A DNA stretch of 64,000 bases. It comes from Saururus chinensis (lineage: Eukaryota > Streptophyta > Magnoliopsida > Piperales > Saururaceae). How positions within the stretch are numbered: the stretch's first letter is position 1; every line of letters starts with the position of its first letter. The position numbers were made by a program, and so were the translations under genes. The notes beneath the pieces were generated by a model. It searched no databases. It worked only from the letters and a program-made list of their open reading frames with translations, and was not told where the DNA came from. The DNA lies in contig CP141148.1 of the NCBI GenBank assembly GCA_035235625.1, positions 14,881,057-14,945,056 of the forward strand. The letters run 5' to 3'. This document shows positions 13,011 through 25,699 of the stretch, piece after piece.

Positions 13011-15845
13011 GGTGCACCACTAATTTTTAACGTTCATTGGTACAAAGTAATGAGCAAATAAAATTTCATGCACATCTAGGCCAAGATATGATGAATACAA
13101 TTTGGGTATACTTAGAGAGCCCAATCTCTTGTGTAGGTGTCCTTTACAATTTTAGGTGCAAAACTAATTTTACAAGAATATATCATGTACGAATATGATC
13201 AACATCACCAAGGTGTTCAATTATGTATACTAGTTCATTTTGAAAAACAAAATGAAGTTATTAACATGGGACAAAGAGAACATGATTTAGCTAGATAGGA
13301 AGGAATATACAGACCTTTTATTGTACAAATATATTATACAAGACCCCTATATTGTGTAGCTAATTTAATTTGGAGTCTGTCACTTATTGAAGATGGATTG
13401 CACCATCATCACTGGATATCTAATGTTCATACCACTTAAATGTTGGTTGATGGTAACTATATATAATCTCATCTTCGTATATATACTGACTAAATCAGCA
13501 ACTTTCCAGATTAGCACTTAGTTTGTGTTCTAAATTTCTTTACAATCTTTTGATAGGATACATGTTCCTTTCTATTCCTAGACCATATGAAATTGACTTC
13601 TATTTTTATCTTTTATTTTGTAATAATTTTGTTTTTATGTAAATTGTTTAAAAGTGCACATATCAATAAACACATAAATAATACTCCCAATATCCAATAT
13701 TAATAGCTATAAATTAGTTCATTTTGAAAACCAAATAGAGCTATTAATGTAAGATGAAAAAAATGTTATGGAATCCCACCAGCCTACATAATGCTCACAC
13801 TAAGGTGACTCCAAGTGAGCCCTTTAGACCAACACAACTTGCAGCAGATCCCATGTAATTAGGGATTGCTGCAAGCCGTCTTTGCTCACCAAACTCCTAC
13901 ACCGCTCATGATGCAAAAATGTCATTAGGCTTCCTCTTGCGATCCCCTCTAGAGGTCTACTCCACCCTAGAAGTAGCAATTTTGCACAAGCTTTGCGTAA
14001 CTGACATGGTTACCAAACTCCTACACCACTCGAGATGTAGCAATCACCTTGCATATATTGCATGTTGGTGGATAAGGTCCACTGCACCCTGCTAATTAGG
14101 TCATGACCTAACACTAGCACTTAGCATGTGGCATATAGGGCCAGGTTTAGCAACCGAAGGGTGAGAAAATGCAAATTCCTAATCAACCGGATCAAACATT
14201 CTTCAGATGTGCCACTTGCATGTTGACCCAACGAAATCAAGGGTGGGAGTGTTTTACTCGTATTCACCCAAATAACTGTGTTGCCTCTTACTACAACAGC
14301 ACCCAACCAAAGGCACAACTATCCTCGCCATCATGTGCTCTCCTTTCTTTTCCTTTTTGTTTTTTTGTCCATACTTTGGATGCGCACTTGCGTACCGAAT
14401 GGGTTATATCTTACCCATCTCCATTTCCATTTTCATTACTAGCACCACACACCAAGGAAGGGGTAGGAGGAAGGAGGAGGGGCAGCTAGCCCTAGTTCTC
14501 TCAAGAACAAGAGGGGGCCACACCAAGAGAGGGAGACAAGGGGTGGAATTGGGAAAGAGGAGAGAATGAGAGGGTGTGGTCCAAAGATAGGGCTTCTCCT
14601 CTCTTATTCTCCCTTAAATACCCCTCCTAATGCCTTCTTAAATAGGCTTTTAATTGGGCTTCACGTATTGGGCTTTCTAGCTGAATCTTCCAGTTTAATT
14701 AGAGGGCCATACACAATGAGAGTAGGCTCTATCTCTCAAAGCCGGCGGAGGCCTAGACACCTTGCACATGGCCAAGCCTATGATAGGGTCGACCCCTCAC
14801 TAACCACAGGTTGGACCATCGACACATAATTCACGAGTCTAGGCCCTCCAATGTGTTAATGCACATCTTAGTCACATGCCTAGTGTCGTGTGTGACTAAT
14901 GCGGGTCCCAATCAAATTAGTGTCACAATGGCTCATGTGGGGTCGGCATGACTGCCCCCTACCACCCTTGGACCCCATGGCCCGTGCCATCTCACCAAGA
15001 CAACGATCAATGTGGACCATAAATGGGCTCGAGCCCATAGCCTGGTCCAACAGTACTTGATGCAAGAAAATCAGTTTCTGCCAAAAATGACTGGTTAGAC
15101 ATACTAGAATTCTCTTGAACTGGATTCGGATTCATATTTCATTTCTATAGAGATATCAAAATTTCCCAACATGTTGCTAACCTTTTTGCAGTTATGAGAA
15201 GAGGGAGAATAGCCAATAGTTCCTCTCTAAGGTCGGCCATGACTTCTTGTCCTCATTGAACAAGGCAAAACAAGGCAAAACAAGGCAAAGAGGTAAACGT
15301 CTAGTGAGGCATAGGTGTAGAATGGGGTATCGACACCAGACAATACCTGGCTAACAAGCCCCCATTATAGGCTGTAGCATTGGCCATGCCTCCGCTGCTG
15401 TGCTGGTCTCAACCTTGTCCCCCTTGGATGGTCACCCAGTCCCTAAGGCGGAGATGCAGATATCATTGTAGCTTAGGGTTGATATGGCTGTATAGCAGTC
15501 GAGCTGGGATTGAGAAGGTTGGTGTTGAATAGGCCGGAGGAGCTTGATAGGTAGGTGATGACAACATATATATTGGTGGAGGCGAGACAGGGAGGATGGC
15601 CGGACCTGCATCTAGAGCTTGACCTAGTTCAACTGTTGGGCCTTGAGGAGCTCCAACACTTTGCTGGCGGGTGGGAGGTTGTTTTCCACTTTGTCGTAAC
15701 CAATGTAATCAGTAGGTTAAAAAGAAGAGTGGAGGAAGGCGTGGGCTAGAGGATGGCCCCCAAGCCCCGAGCCAAAGTTCCATAAAAGTGAATCACCTCG
15801 AAGGGTGTTCTATTTTTGTGGAAAATTTTAAGAGCGTGTCTTAAT
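13011..15845. other. Unassigned intergenic stretch
   Basis: No gene could be supported. 13011-14140 is AT-rich. 13760-14100 has short internal similarities (ACCAAACTCCTACACC occurs twice, near 13888 and 14014). 14330-15060 is richer in GC with GGGCTT/GGCCC words typical of LTR U3 regions, so it may hold decayed LTR sequence, but no pair was found. A short 11 bp tandem repeat (AACAAGGCAAA, three units) lies at 15258-15292. Apparent reading frames here show no recognisable domain. Confidence 0.5.
15258..15292. repeat. Short tandem repeat, 11 bp unit x3
   Basis: Three near-perfect copies of AACAAGGCAAA in a row. No function is apparent. Confidence 0.85.
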
Positions 15846-16290
15846 AGATTTCTAGAACTACAAAGAAGTAGAAATGGCTACTAAACGTCTATTAAAGGTT
15901 TCCACTCCCACAACTATGAAATTGAAGGAAAAACATGTGACAAAGCAACAACCAAACACCCTATTAGTGATAAAGCTCCACAGAAATTTTCAAGTAGGAG
16001 AAGTCATTGCCTCTTTCTTGGAAACAATTTTCAGAAAAAGCTCATTCACAAATTGGAGAATTTTACTCTAGAGCAAATCCAAAGGAATTCGCTTATTGAA
16101 GAGGAGTCCAAGTTGAGAGACAAGAGAGGCAATTCTTTATTCGATCCAAAAACCAATTTCATAGTGGCTCATAATTACAATCCCTACAAGAGAAATTCCA
16201 ACAATGTCAATAATTCGAACAAGAACAACAACAAGAGAAAGAAGACAACTTGCTTAATTTGTAGTGAAAGGGGGTATTATGCTTACAAGT
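15846..16290 (+). mobile_element. Copia gag fossil, left half (split by Athila insertion)
   Basis: Decayed Copia-superfamily gag on the plus strand. The peptide ENFTLEQIQRNSLIEEESKL around 16053-16115 matches the conserved Copia gag segment ahead of an Asn/Lys-rich linker and a CX2C zinc-knuckle start (TCLICSERG, near 16245). The knuckle is interrupted at 16290 by the Athila-derived element and resumes at 23634. The last bases CAAGT are the target duplication. It is broken, with several breaks, and no LTR is visible. Lineage within Copia is undetermined. Confidence 0.7.
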
Positions 16291-17750
16291 TGTTAATACG
16301 TCCAAACCAGACTATGAAGAAGTCAAATTCAGATTTGTTTTACTTACCAATTGCAGTAAACAAGGTCGATCCACAGAGAAAGCCTTGTGCAAAGAAAATT
16401 GTTATGAAGAAATAGAGGAATGAAAAATTAAGGAAGAAAGAGTAGAAGAGTATTGAAGCAATAAGGAGTCAAGAAATCAAGATAAAAAAACACTAAGGCA
16501 TTAAGGATCATTATAACATCTAATGATATTCTTCATGTATCATGTTATCTCAGTTAGAATCGAATGAAGATTCCATCTAACAGGAAGATATGAACATTAA
16601 AATTAAAATTAAAGATAGAAAATACTTTGGATAGATGAAGGATAAAAATAATTGTCTCTTAAATATTTCTATGTATCCAAATTACAAAAGATCAAAAAGG
16701 AGAGCCTTCAAGCATCTTATGTATCCAAATAAAAAAGAAACAAGAAGAAGAACAGTATTAAATAAACATCACTTCAAATAAACAATACTTACTTGAAACA
16801 ATTGATGAAACATGAATAGAACTCCATTAGATTGTTACAAATCACCTCTAGCCTTAGCTTGATAACTTAGAAGGTCATTACAATAAAACTAAAAACAAAA
16901 ATACAAAAGAAGAGAAGAAAAATAAGAGAAGAGTGCTCCAAAGAGGAGGGTATGATCCATCTATCACGTCCACCCCTCTATTTATAGGAATAGAAGGGGT
17001 TGCTTCAAATAGGAAAGTGAAATAATATCTCTAGATTGCATCCTGATTGATTGCCTGATTGGTTGCTTCTTTGGCAATGATTAGATTTTAAATCAATCAA
17101 ATAAATCAATGATTTATTTAGCAAATAAGTATATTTGAATCTTCCTTTAGTTATCCAATCAGCCTCATTGTCTTTCCTTATGTGTATCAATCACAATCAA
17201 TGAAAATATTCTCCATGTGCCAGCCTCGGGTTCCATGTGCCAGCCTCGGGTTAGTTTACTAGTTGTCTGTTTGCATGCCAAATACGACCCATAAATCTTC
17301 TGAATTTGGAATTACTTCCTGAAATAACAAATGTAACCGCAGATATCTTCTTTCCAATGCCACCAGAATCGTATCAATCCAAATTATATAGAGAAAAATA
17401 TAGTTAAAATACTATGGTTGTGTCAATTTGTCAGAATCAACTTCTTTCTTAATTTAGTTCTCTTGATGCAAATCTCAAATCTAATGGGTCCATAATGTTG
17501 TGTTCGACCATTCTATGCATGTTTAGACCATTAGAAGCCCATTCTTGACTTTCAAATATCTTTGGGTAGATGGGCTTCACTTTATCTTCCAGTTAGATCC
17601 TGTTGAAGCCTGTTTAGACGTGTAAACTCAATTAAGGTCGAACTAACTTATTCAAAACATAAATAGCCCAAATAAGTAATGAATTAACACAAAATAGGAT
17701 TACAATTCGAAATGTGAGAATATTTAATTGAACATTATTGCAGTGCATCA
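16291..17750 (-). repeat. Athila derivative, 3' LTR
   Basis: 1460 bp, TG...CA ended, preceded on its left by CAAGT. It differs from its partner by substitutions and by a 20 bp unit (around 17213-17252) that is tandemly doubled here but single in the other LTR. Confidence 0.92.
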
Positions 17751-17765
17751 AATACCCCCAAGCCT
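17751..17765 (-). other. Polypurine tract of the Athila derivative
   Basis: The minus strand reads AGGCTTGGGGGTATT directly before the 3' LTR, a purine-rich tract suited to priming plus-strand synthesis. Confidence 0.75.
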
Positions 17766-19485
17766 ACTTTTTGCCAGTCCTCGAGCAAAACAAATATTAA
17801 AAACAACAGAAAACAAAACTAACTACTCCACTTCTATAGGAAATCTCAATTGCATTTAGCATATGTACCAAGCCTTTAAACCCCTAACTTACACTAGTTG
17901 ACGAGTTATAGTCTCATGAGGGTTTGTAGTGAATATACTCGCAAAATTTAAAATTTAAATGATAGAAGAAAATTAAATTTAGAACCACGTCAAATTTACA
18001 AATCAACTCCTCCTAAACATATGACTTCATTTAGTAAAATCAATCATGCATAATACAACTTGTCTTATGAAACAATAATTCATTCTAACAACTTCATATC
18101 GGTGGCAAGTACTCATACCTACATAATAGTTTTAGAAAAAATAGACATTGCCAAGTAATTATACAATCCCAATGTCATGGATGGAACAACTCAATGTGTC
18201 TCATGTCCACTCAGCAATTTCAATTTTGACACTGAAAAATAGACATTGGCATCCATTCATCTTCAAAAGATCATATTAGAGAATCATGCAAAACCTTCCT
18301 TGAAAAGTAAAACACCCTAGATCACCTGATAACTCATTAAAGATATAATTGCATGATGTCCTACTAGAATTTTATGCTCATCTCACATGACATGTGTAAG
18401 GCTTAGTAGTTTTAAGCTTTCTATAAGATCTATGTAACAAGTGTTAGGCCAGTGACTCCCAATCCAGTTGGCTCAGGGCACAAGGTGTTAAAACACCCCC
18501 TAGGCTTAATAACTTGAACCAAATAGACTTCAAGGCTATGCATGTTATAAATTAGTCAACTCTACCCTATGCTTAGTGAGGCACGCCGAGTCCCGGTCTA
18601 CTCAATAGAGTGACTTTAATTCATTACAATTTTTTATTTTTTTTTTCATATTTTTTTTCTTTTTTTTCTTGAGCACATGATACAATCAACTCGAATTGTG
18701 TTGACAAAAAGTCCTTGACTGTTCTACAACCCAAGAATAGTGAAACTCAAAACTCTATTAGATCATGCCAAAGTTTTACTCTCATAAGAAAATAATTACT
18801 TAGATTCAATGATATTCACCAAGATGTAAGACCATAATCAAGGGCTTGAATTCTCACTTAGGCAAATGTCTTGCTTTGTTTTTTTCAAATTAGGAGCACA
18901 AGAAACCAATTTGAAGTAATCAGAACTCAAAATCATTAAATCTGTCAAGTCATTTTCTAAGTAGTCTAATGTCATTAAATAAAGTCACATGTCTAGAATA
19001 AGAATCAATGTAAATAAGCAAAAAAATAAATCTAATTAAGTTTTTTCAATTTTTCATTTTTTAAGTAGAACTAAAAAAACATGAAAGAAAAATCTCTTTT
19101 TACGCCCCCAAACCCAACTAAACATTGTCCTCAATGTATAAAAGAAAGAAAATGCAATGCTTAATACAAGAAAAGAGGAAAGAAGAGATACCATATCGGT
19201 TGATGTGCTCATGTACATAGTTATCAAAAGAAAAATAGTCAATAAAGCACAAGCATAATCACATTAAGGTAAATCAATAATGAATCATATAAGTACACCC
19301 TAATAATGATTAAAGCAATCAACAAAGATAATAAACTAAAAACTAACTAAAAAAAACTAAGTATTAAACAAAAATAACTATCAAAACCAAAAGTGGGTTG
19401 CCTCCCAGGAGCGCTAAGTTTTACTGTCTTCAGCCAGACGCACCTCCATCTAAACTCATCCAGGGTCCTTCAAAGCAATTATCTT
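17766..19485 (-). other. Non-coding 3' internal region of the Athila derivative
   Basis: About 1.7 kb between protease and polypurine tract with no recognisable pol or env. It includes T-rich low-complexity runs near 18629-18672 and one conserved-looking block at 19393-19418, listed separately. Confidence 0.75.
19393..19418 (-). other. Conserved Athila post-coding motif
   Basis: The minus strand contains AGCGCTCCTGGGAGGCAACC followed by CAC. From memory, near-identical blocks occur just after the pol coding region in many plant Athila-type elements. Here it sits shortly after the protease although pol is absent. Its function is unknown to me. Confidence 0.6.
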
Positions 19486-21737
19486 CTATTTATCAATTCT
19501 AATCAAATCAAAGTGAGTTAAGCAAATATTTAGTGGATCATCAAAATAAATAAAAGGAAAAACATCATCCACTAAACTCTCAACCATGTCAACCTCAAAA
19601 GTATCATCAAAGTCTAATGGTTGTATACTGGCATCAAATACATTTAATTCACATGTCAAGTTACCCAAAAAAAGCCTCATCACTCCATTCTGACAATTTA
19701 TTAGAGCATTAAATGTAGCAAGGAAAGGACGACGCAATATCACAAGGAATTGAGAAGGTGCATTCGAAACCGGTTGTGTGTCTAAAATAATAAAATCCAT
19801 TGAAAAATAAAATTTGTCTACTTGAACAAGGACATCTTCCACTATTCCTCTTGTCCTTTTGATTAAGCAGTCAGTAAGTTGAAGTGTTATGTTGGTGGGT
19901 TTCAAATCTGCTAAACCTAATTCCTCATAAACAGAATAAGGTAACAGATTAACACTTGCCCCAAGATCAAGCAAAGATTTTTCAATTCTATAATTCCTAG
20001 TTATACAAGACATGGTTGGACAACAGGATCTTTATATTTGGGTGGGGTGTTTTGTTGTAAAATTGTACCTACTTGTTATGTCAAAAATGTCATCTTTTGT
20101 ACATTTAACTTACGCTTAATTGTACAAAGGTCTTTCAAAATTTTTTCATAAGATGGAATTTGTTTAATGGCATCCAAGAGAGGGATATTAATTTTTACTT
20201 GTTTAAAAATTTCAAGAATGCCACTATTTTGCACCAATTTAGAAAAAGATTGTAATCTTTGAGGAAAAGGATGAGGAATAGGAGAAACATAATTGGAGTT
20301 GTCAAGTTCATCACCATGTTTAGAATTTGAAGACTCCTTAGGTTCAACAACCTTCATTGGAATGTCTTTCTTAATGACTTTTAAACTTCTCAAAGTGGTG
20401 ATGGACTTAGCATGCTCTTCTTGTGAACTTGAAGACTTTAAATTTTTAATTACAAATTGACCTTCAGGATTTGGTTGAGATTGAGAAGGAAACTTCCCTT
20501 TTTCTTGAGTGCTCAAAGCTGTGGTCAATTAAGTGAATGAAGTCTTCAAGTCATTGATGGCTTGCATTATTTGGTTGTTAATTGTTGCTTGACTTTGCAT
20601 GAATTCTTGCAATGTGTCTTCAAGAGTCTTCTTATGTGGTGAAACATAATTTAAGGAAGAAGGGGGTACCTGCACATTAGACTCATTTCTCCAACTAAAG
20701 TTAGGATGATTTCTCCAATTAGGAGTATAAGTTTCAGAATAAGGAGAAGAAAATGGTCTTTTGTAGGTATTTATAGCATTTGCTTGAGTATGCAACACCT
20801 CTTGAAAAGCAGGGATTGTTGGACAATCCTGTGTTTAGTGTTCATCACTCTCACATATACTACAAATATCTTGTGCTTTTTGAAAAGCTTTAGACATATT
20901 TTCCCTATTAATTTCCATAGCCTCAACTTTTCTAGTTGAACTTGTAACTTTTTCTTTTACATCATCCTCTTTTTTAAGAAGGTACATGCCCCCCTTAGTT
21001 GTCCCATTAGATTTAGTCTTATTACTACTTTCAAATTCATTAGAATCTTCCCATGATTGAGCATTTTCAGCTAACACATCAAAATAGTCTCATGCTTCCT
21101 CAGGTTCTTTACTCAAAAACTCTCCATTACATCATTTCAACAAATTGCCTCATTTGAGAAGTCAAGCCATTATAAAAGAAACTAATTATACGTCATGTTT
21201 CATATCCATGAATGTGGTCACAACAACAAAAGTTCTTTAAATCTTTCCCAACATTGAAAGAAAGTTTTCTTTTATTTTTGTGAAAAATTCATGATGTTCT
21301 TTCTAAGTGTATTAGTTCTATGGGTGAGAAAAAACTTTTTCAAAAATTCTTTTTACATTTCTTGTCATGTTTTAATGGATCTTCGCTTCAAATAATTTAA
21401 CAAATTTTTTGCTTTTTCTTTTAAAGAAAATAGAAAGAGTTTTAATCTAATAACATTATTTGAAACATTTTGGTTTGGCAAAGTTGCACAAACCTCTTCA
21501 AACTCTTTTAAATGCAAATATGAGCTTTCTGAATCTAGGCCATGAAAATTAGGTAGTAATTGAATTACACCCGGCTTGAGTTCAAAATCACCCACATTAG
21601 TTGGAAAAATCATGCAAGAATGAGAACTTGATCTAGTTGGTTGCAAATAATCACGCAAGGTTTTAACTTAAATATTTTGCGCATTATTATCCCCATTATC
21701 ACTTCTTAGTTCCTCATTAGTTCTTAGATCCTCCATT
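19486..21737 (-). pseudogene. Athila derivative gag-protease region (broken)
   Basis: Gag begins near 21737 (MEDLRTNEELRSDNGD), followed by the Athila block KTLRDYLQPTRSS, a capsid-like segment (LHLKEFEEVCATLPNQN), a CX2CX4H knuckle-like motif near 20870 (CSICESDEH), then a retropepsin-type aspartic protease around 20010-19600 with DLGASVNLLPYSVY as its active-site block and PFLATFNALINCQNGV near its end. The usual Athila reverse transcriptase is not found downstream. The reading is broken in a few places. Same family as the fossils at 41439 and 59241. Confidence 0.85.
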
Positions 21738-22169
21738 GTATCAAAATAAAGATAATTTTCAAAAGATTTGTTCACTCTTTTTAATCGTCCAGAATTATCA
21801 CGAACCCATGTGAACATGCAACAAAATTTTTATTTTTTTTAGTAACAAACGAAAATAAAAGTGCAAAAATTAAATGACAAAATATAAAAAGTTAGAGAAT
21901 TAGAAGTTAATATACAAAAATTAAAATTGCAAAATAAGGCCAAAGGCACTATCGAGGTACACATTTGATCCCGAAAAATTTTTGGTAGTAATGTAGGTAG
22001 TGCCTCCGGTCTTAAAAAAAGAAAAATTACAGAATTTAAGTACTAAAAGTAAATGACATAAAGTAAATACCTAAATTTAAAGAGTTAGTGTACAAAAATA
22101 AAAGTTAGAGAATTAGTAAAGTTAGAGTGAGTGTTTTTTTCATAAGGGATTAATGTCACACGTTGCAAT

Positions 22170-22186
22170 CCCCGACAACGGTGCCA
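22170..22186 (-). other. Primer-binding site of the Athila derivative
   Basis: The minus strand reads TGGCACCGTTGTCGGGG, a variant of the Athila tRNA-Asp-type PBS, six bases inside the 5' LTR. Confidence 0.85.
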
Positions 22187-22192
22187 ATTTGT

Positions 22193-23633
22193 TGTTACGT
22201 CCAAACTAGACTATGAAGAAGTCAAATTCAGATTTGTTTTACTTGCCAATTGTAGTAGATAAAGTCAATTCACAGGGAAAGCCTTGTATAACAAAGAAAA
22301 TTATTATGAAGAAATGGAGGAAGGAAAAATTAAGGAAGAAAGAGTAGAAGAGTAGTGAGGCAATAAGGAGTCAAGAAATCAAGATGAGAAAAACACTAAG
22401 GCATTAAGGATAATTGTAACATCTAATGATGTTCTTCATGTATCATGTTATCTCAGTTAAAATCGAATGAAGATTCTATCTAACCGGAAGATATGAACAT
22501 TAAAATTAAAATTAAAGATAGAAAATACTTTGGATAGATGAAGGATAAAAATAATTGTCTCTTAAAGATTTCTATGTATCCAAATTACAAAAGATCAAAA
22601 AGGAGAGCCTTCAAGCATCTTATGTATCCAAATAAAAAAGAAACAAGAAGAAGAACAATATTAAATAAACATCACTTCAAATAAACAATACTTACTTGAA
22701 ACAATTGATGAAACATGAATAGAACTCCATTAGATTGTTACAAATCACCTCTAGCCTTAGCTTGATAACTTAGAAAGTCATTACAATAAAACTAAAAACA
22801 AAAATACAAAAGAAGAGAAGAAAAATAAGAGAAGAGAGCTCCAAAGAGGAGGGTATGATCCATCTATCACGTCCACCCCTCTATTTATAGGAATAGAAGG
22901 GGTTGCTTCAAAGCGGAAAGTGAAATAATATCTCTAGATTGCATCCTGATTGATTGCCTGATTGGTTGTTTCTTTGGTAATGATTTGATTCTAAATCAAT
23001 CACATAAATCAATGATTTATTTAGAAAATAAGTATATTTGAATCTTCCTTTAGTTATCCAATCAGCCTCATTGTCTTTCTTTATGTGTATCAATCACAAT
23101 CAATGAAAATATTCTCCATGTGCTAGCCTCGGGTTAGTTTACTAGCTGTCCATTTGCACGCCAAATTCGACATATAAATCTTTAGAATTTGGAATTGCTT
23201 CATATAATAACAAATGTATCCACAGACGTCTTCTTTCCAATGCCACTAGAATCGTATCAATCCGAATTATATAAAGAAAGATATGGTTAAAATACTATGG
23301 CTGTGTCAATTTGTATGAATCAGTTTCTTTCCTAATTTAGTTCTCTTGATGTAAATCTCAAATCCAATGGGTCCACAAGGTTGTGTTCGACCATTTTATG
23401 AATGTTTAGGCCATGAAAAGACCATTGTTGACTTTCAAATATCTTTGGGTAGATGGGCTTCACTTTATCTTCCAGTTGGATCCTGTTGAAGTGTGTTTAG
23501 ACATGTAAACTCAATAAAGGTTGAACTAACTTATTCAAAACATAAATAGCCCAAATAAGTAATGAATTAACACAAAATAGGATTGCAATTCGAAATGTGA
23601 GAACATTTAATTGAACATTATTTCAATGCATCA
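22193..23633 (-). repeat. Athila derivative, 5' LTR
   Basis: 1441 bp, partner of 16291-17750. Its outer end is followed by the target duplication CAAGT at 23634-23638. Confidence 0.92.
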
Positions 23634-23849
23634 CAAGTGCAAAGAGAAGAAGACTAATAATGAAACTTACACTGCAAACAATGTTAAAAAATGAGAACAT
23701 TGTGGATATGCTTATGAATGTAACATGACGGAGTCCAATGAAGGCCATGGCTTGATTCGAGTGCCATAGTCCATGTGTGCAATGATAAATCCCTTTGCAA
23801 AGTTTATGTAGAAGTGACCGAGGAGCAAGAGGTTCAAATGGGGAATTGA
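23634..23849 (+). mobile_element. Copia fossil, right half (gag end and protease)
   Basis: This continues the Copia fossil of 15846-16290 after the Athila insertion. The plus-strand peptide has WLDSSAIVHVCNDKSLCK, the Copia protease active-site region, around 23745-23810, ending in EEQEVQMGN. It stops abruptly at 23849, where an LTR-like sequence begins. Broken. Confidence 0.7.
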
Positions 23850-24960
23850 TGTGACACCCCATGTTTTCATTAGAATAATTATTTCTTTAAATTTTTTTTA
23901 TCACCAAAAAGTCATCGATGCATTGGTGCCCTACCAATGGATTAGTGTAATGTTACTATCAGTATGCATCATGAATTGATGGTCTGCCAATGATAACTTC
24001 ATGCATCAGTTATTTTAGAAAATGAGATAGTTTTGCAATTAAAAGATTGCTTAAGTTGCTATCCCAATATATATAGAGTGAAACCTGGAATTAGGAGTAA
24101 ACACTCAGTCTCAAAGGAGTCCTAGCGATGGTGAAAAAGATTCTAGAAGTAGTTTGGGAGGATCGTGCATCAAAGAGGAGGAATTCCTCATTGGTACAGG
24201 TCAGATTGCAATCTACATTTGAGTTTCAAGAAACATATTCTAGATTTTTTATTTTATTCAAGTTTTTGTTGATCATGAACTTATGCCTATGTTTTTCTTG
24301 AGTTGGCTATGCATGAAGGTGCTTTAATGGTGAATTCAGAATATGGCTAGTTCAACCCTTAATGTGTGACTCAAATGGTTATAAACCTATTTTGTAATAA
24401 TTTCTATTAATTTTTATATCAAGAAAGATTTTGGGAGAAAGGGCGAGTTTCTTATCATACTTATTCGATCATTGGTAAGGTTACCGATGCATCGATGACT
24501 GCACCAATGAGAAGAAGAGGATGAACAATGCTCTTGCATGCATGTTGTCTTGTCATCGGCAGTGACGATGACACATTAGTGTGGTCTCAGCGAGGTGGGC
24601 ATTCCCAGCCAAGCCACTATTCGTAGAGTTAAATATGTAGATGGATCTCCCAATGGTCAATGATGATCTAGCTGACACATCGATGGGGTTTCCATTGGTG
24701 CCAAAAGTTAAAAGATTTTCATCATGATTTATAGCAAGGAATAAGTTATATAACCATTGTATATGCATGATTTATGAGGATTTTGTGACGTATGTGGAAT
24801 GAGGAGTAAGCATGTACGAGGTAAGAGTGAATAAACCCTAATGCATATGTATGAGACGATGAGATATGATACTTTGGTGATCCTAAATTGATGTGTTTGA
24901 CACCTAAAGTCCAAGATTCCTAGTGTCATACTCGCTCCTAAAGTGATTCATTTAGCCATG
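23850..24960 (+). repeat. Tekay/Del-like LTR remnant abutting the Copia fossil
   Basis: It begins TGTGACACCCCATG, the kind of start seen in Tekay-type LTRs, exactly where Copia homology ends. A TATA-like run (TATATATAG, 24068-24076) follows. The right border is uncertain (possibly as far as about 25190) and no duplication could be confirmed. It is decayed. Confidence 0.45.
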
Positions 24961-25699
24961 TAGAACAAAATGGTATGGTATGAAAAAGAACCATGGTCTT
25001 CGAGCTTTCTAAAGTGAGAGTTATGTAAAGCCACTTCTCTGACCTAGGAGTCAAGTTTAAATGGACTAGAGCATGAAAAAATTGTTGGTCCTCCGCATTG
25101 TAGTACATGAAGTTTTGACGATCATAGAAATTAAGATCTCGATACTAAGGTCCATGATGAGTCCTTACTTTTTGCCATTGATAGGGTAGGTCAGGCTTGA
25201 GGCAAATACTGAGGTCGAATTCATGGTATTCTATTGGGCTAGTGTTTGGAATCTCTAATCATCATCACTAGGTGGGGCTAGACTCCTTTGGCACATCCTT
25301 AGAAATCTGTGCATCATCCTGTGGCTCTAGGACTCTATCTTTAGTGTATGAGATCATTTTTCGTACAATAGACTCATCTATGTGTCTCATAGCAAACATG
25401 GTAGGCTCTGTCTTGGTGATCCTCACATGTCAGGACTAGAATATGGAAACATCTCATGTGTATTCCTACGTAGGAATGTCATCAGCCGTCCAAAGATAAT
25501 GGAAGGAAAGTTGACCTCGAGGTGAGTCTCTCAAGCAAATAGAGAATATGATCCATCATCCAATCCACACTCTCCTTGTGGGCACTCCTTATGTCATATT
25601 GTGTTATCCCGTACAATAGACAAAAATTGGTGGTCATAGAGTGTGCAAGCATATCCATACCAAGAGATTGTCTTTGCTCAAGTTCTATAAGACGACAGG
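24961..25699. other. Unassigned stretch
   Basis: No domain, repeat pair or RNA gene is recognisable. Given its position between an LTR remnant and SIRE-like repeats, it is probably decayed element interior. Confidence 0.4.

Larger units (their letters stand above)
16291..23633 (-). mobile_element. Full-length non-autonomous Athila derivative (gag-protease only)
   Basis: Complete element of 7343 bp on the minus strand. LTRs lie at 16291-17750 and 22193-23633. There is an Athila-type PBS, a gag-protease region at about 21737-19486, about 1.7 kb of non-coding 3' sequence, and a polypurine tract. The perfect duplication CAAGT flanks it (16286-16290, 23634-23638). No reverse transcriptase, RNase H, integrase or env-like region is present, so it would have depended on a partner element. 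LTRs differ by roughly 5% by eye, about 2 million years. The gag-protease region itself is broken in a few places. The absence of pol is structural. Confidence 0.9.

Noticed and set aside
14121-15065. Several open frames of 60-106 codons on both strands
   Set aside because: No domain, no agreement in codon use, overlapping on opposite strands; composition looks LTR-like.
23850-25195. Solo LTR with duplication ATTGA
   Set aside because: ATTGA occurs after TTTGCC near 25180, but the LTR end would lack CA and Copia homology does not resume beyond it, so the border was not accepted.
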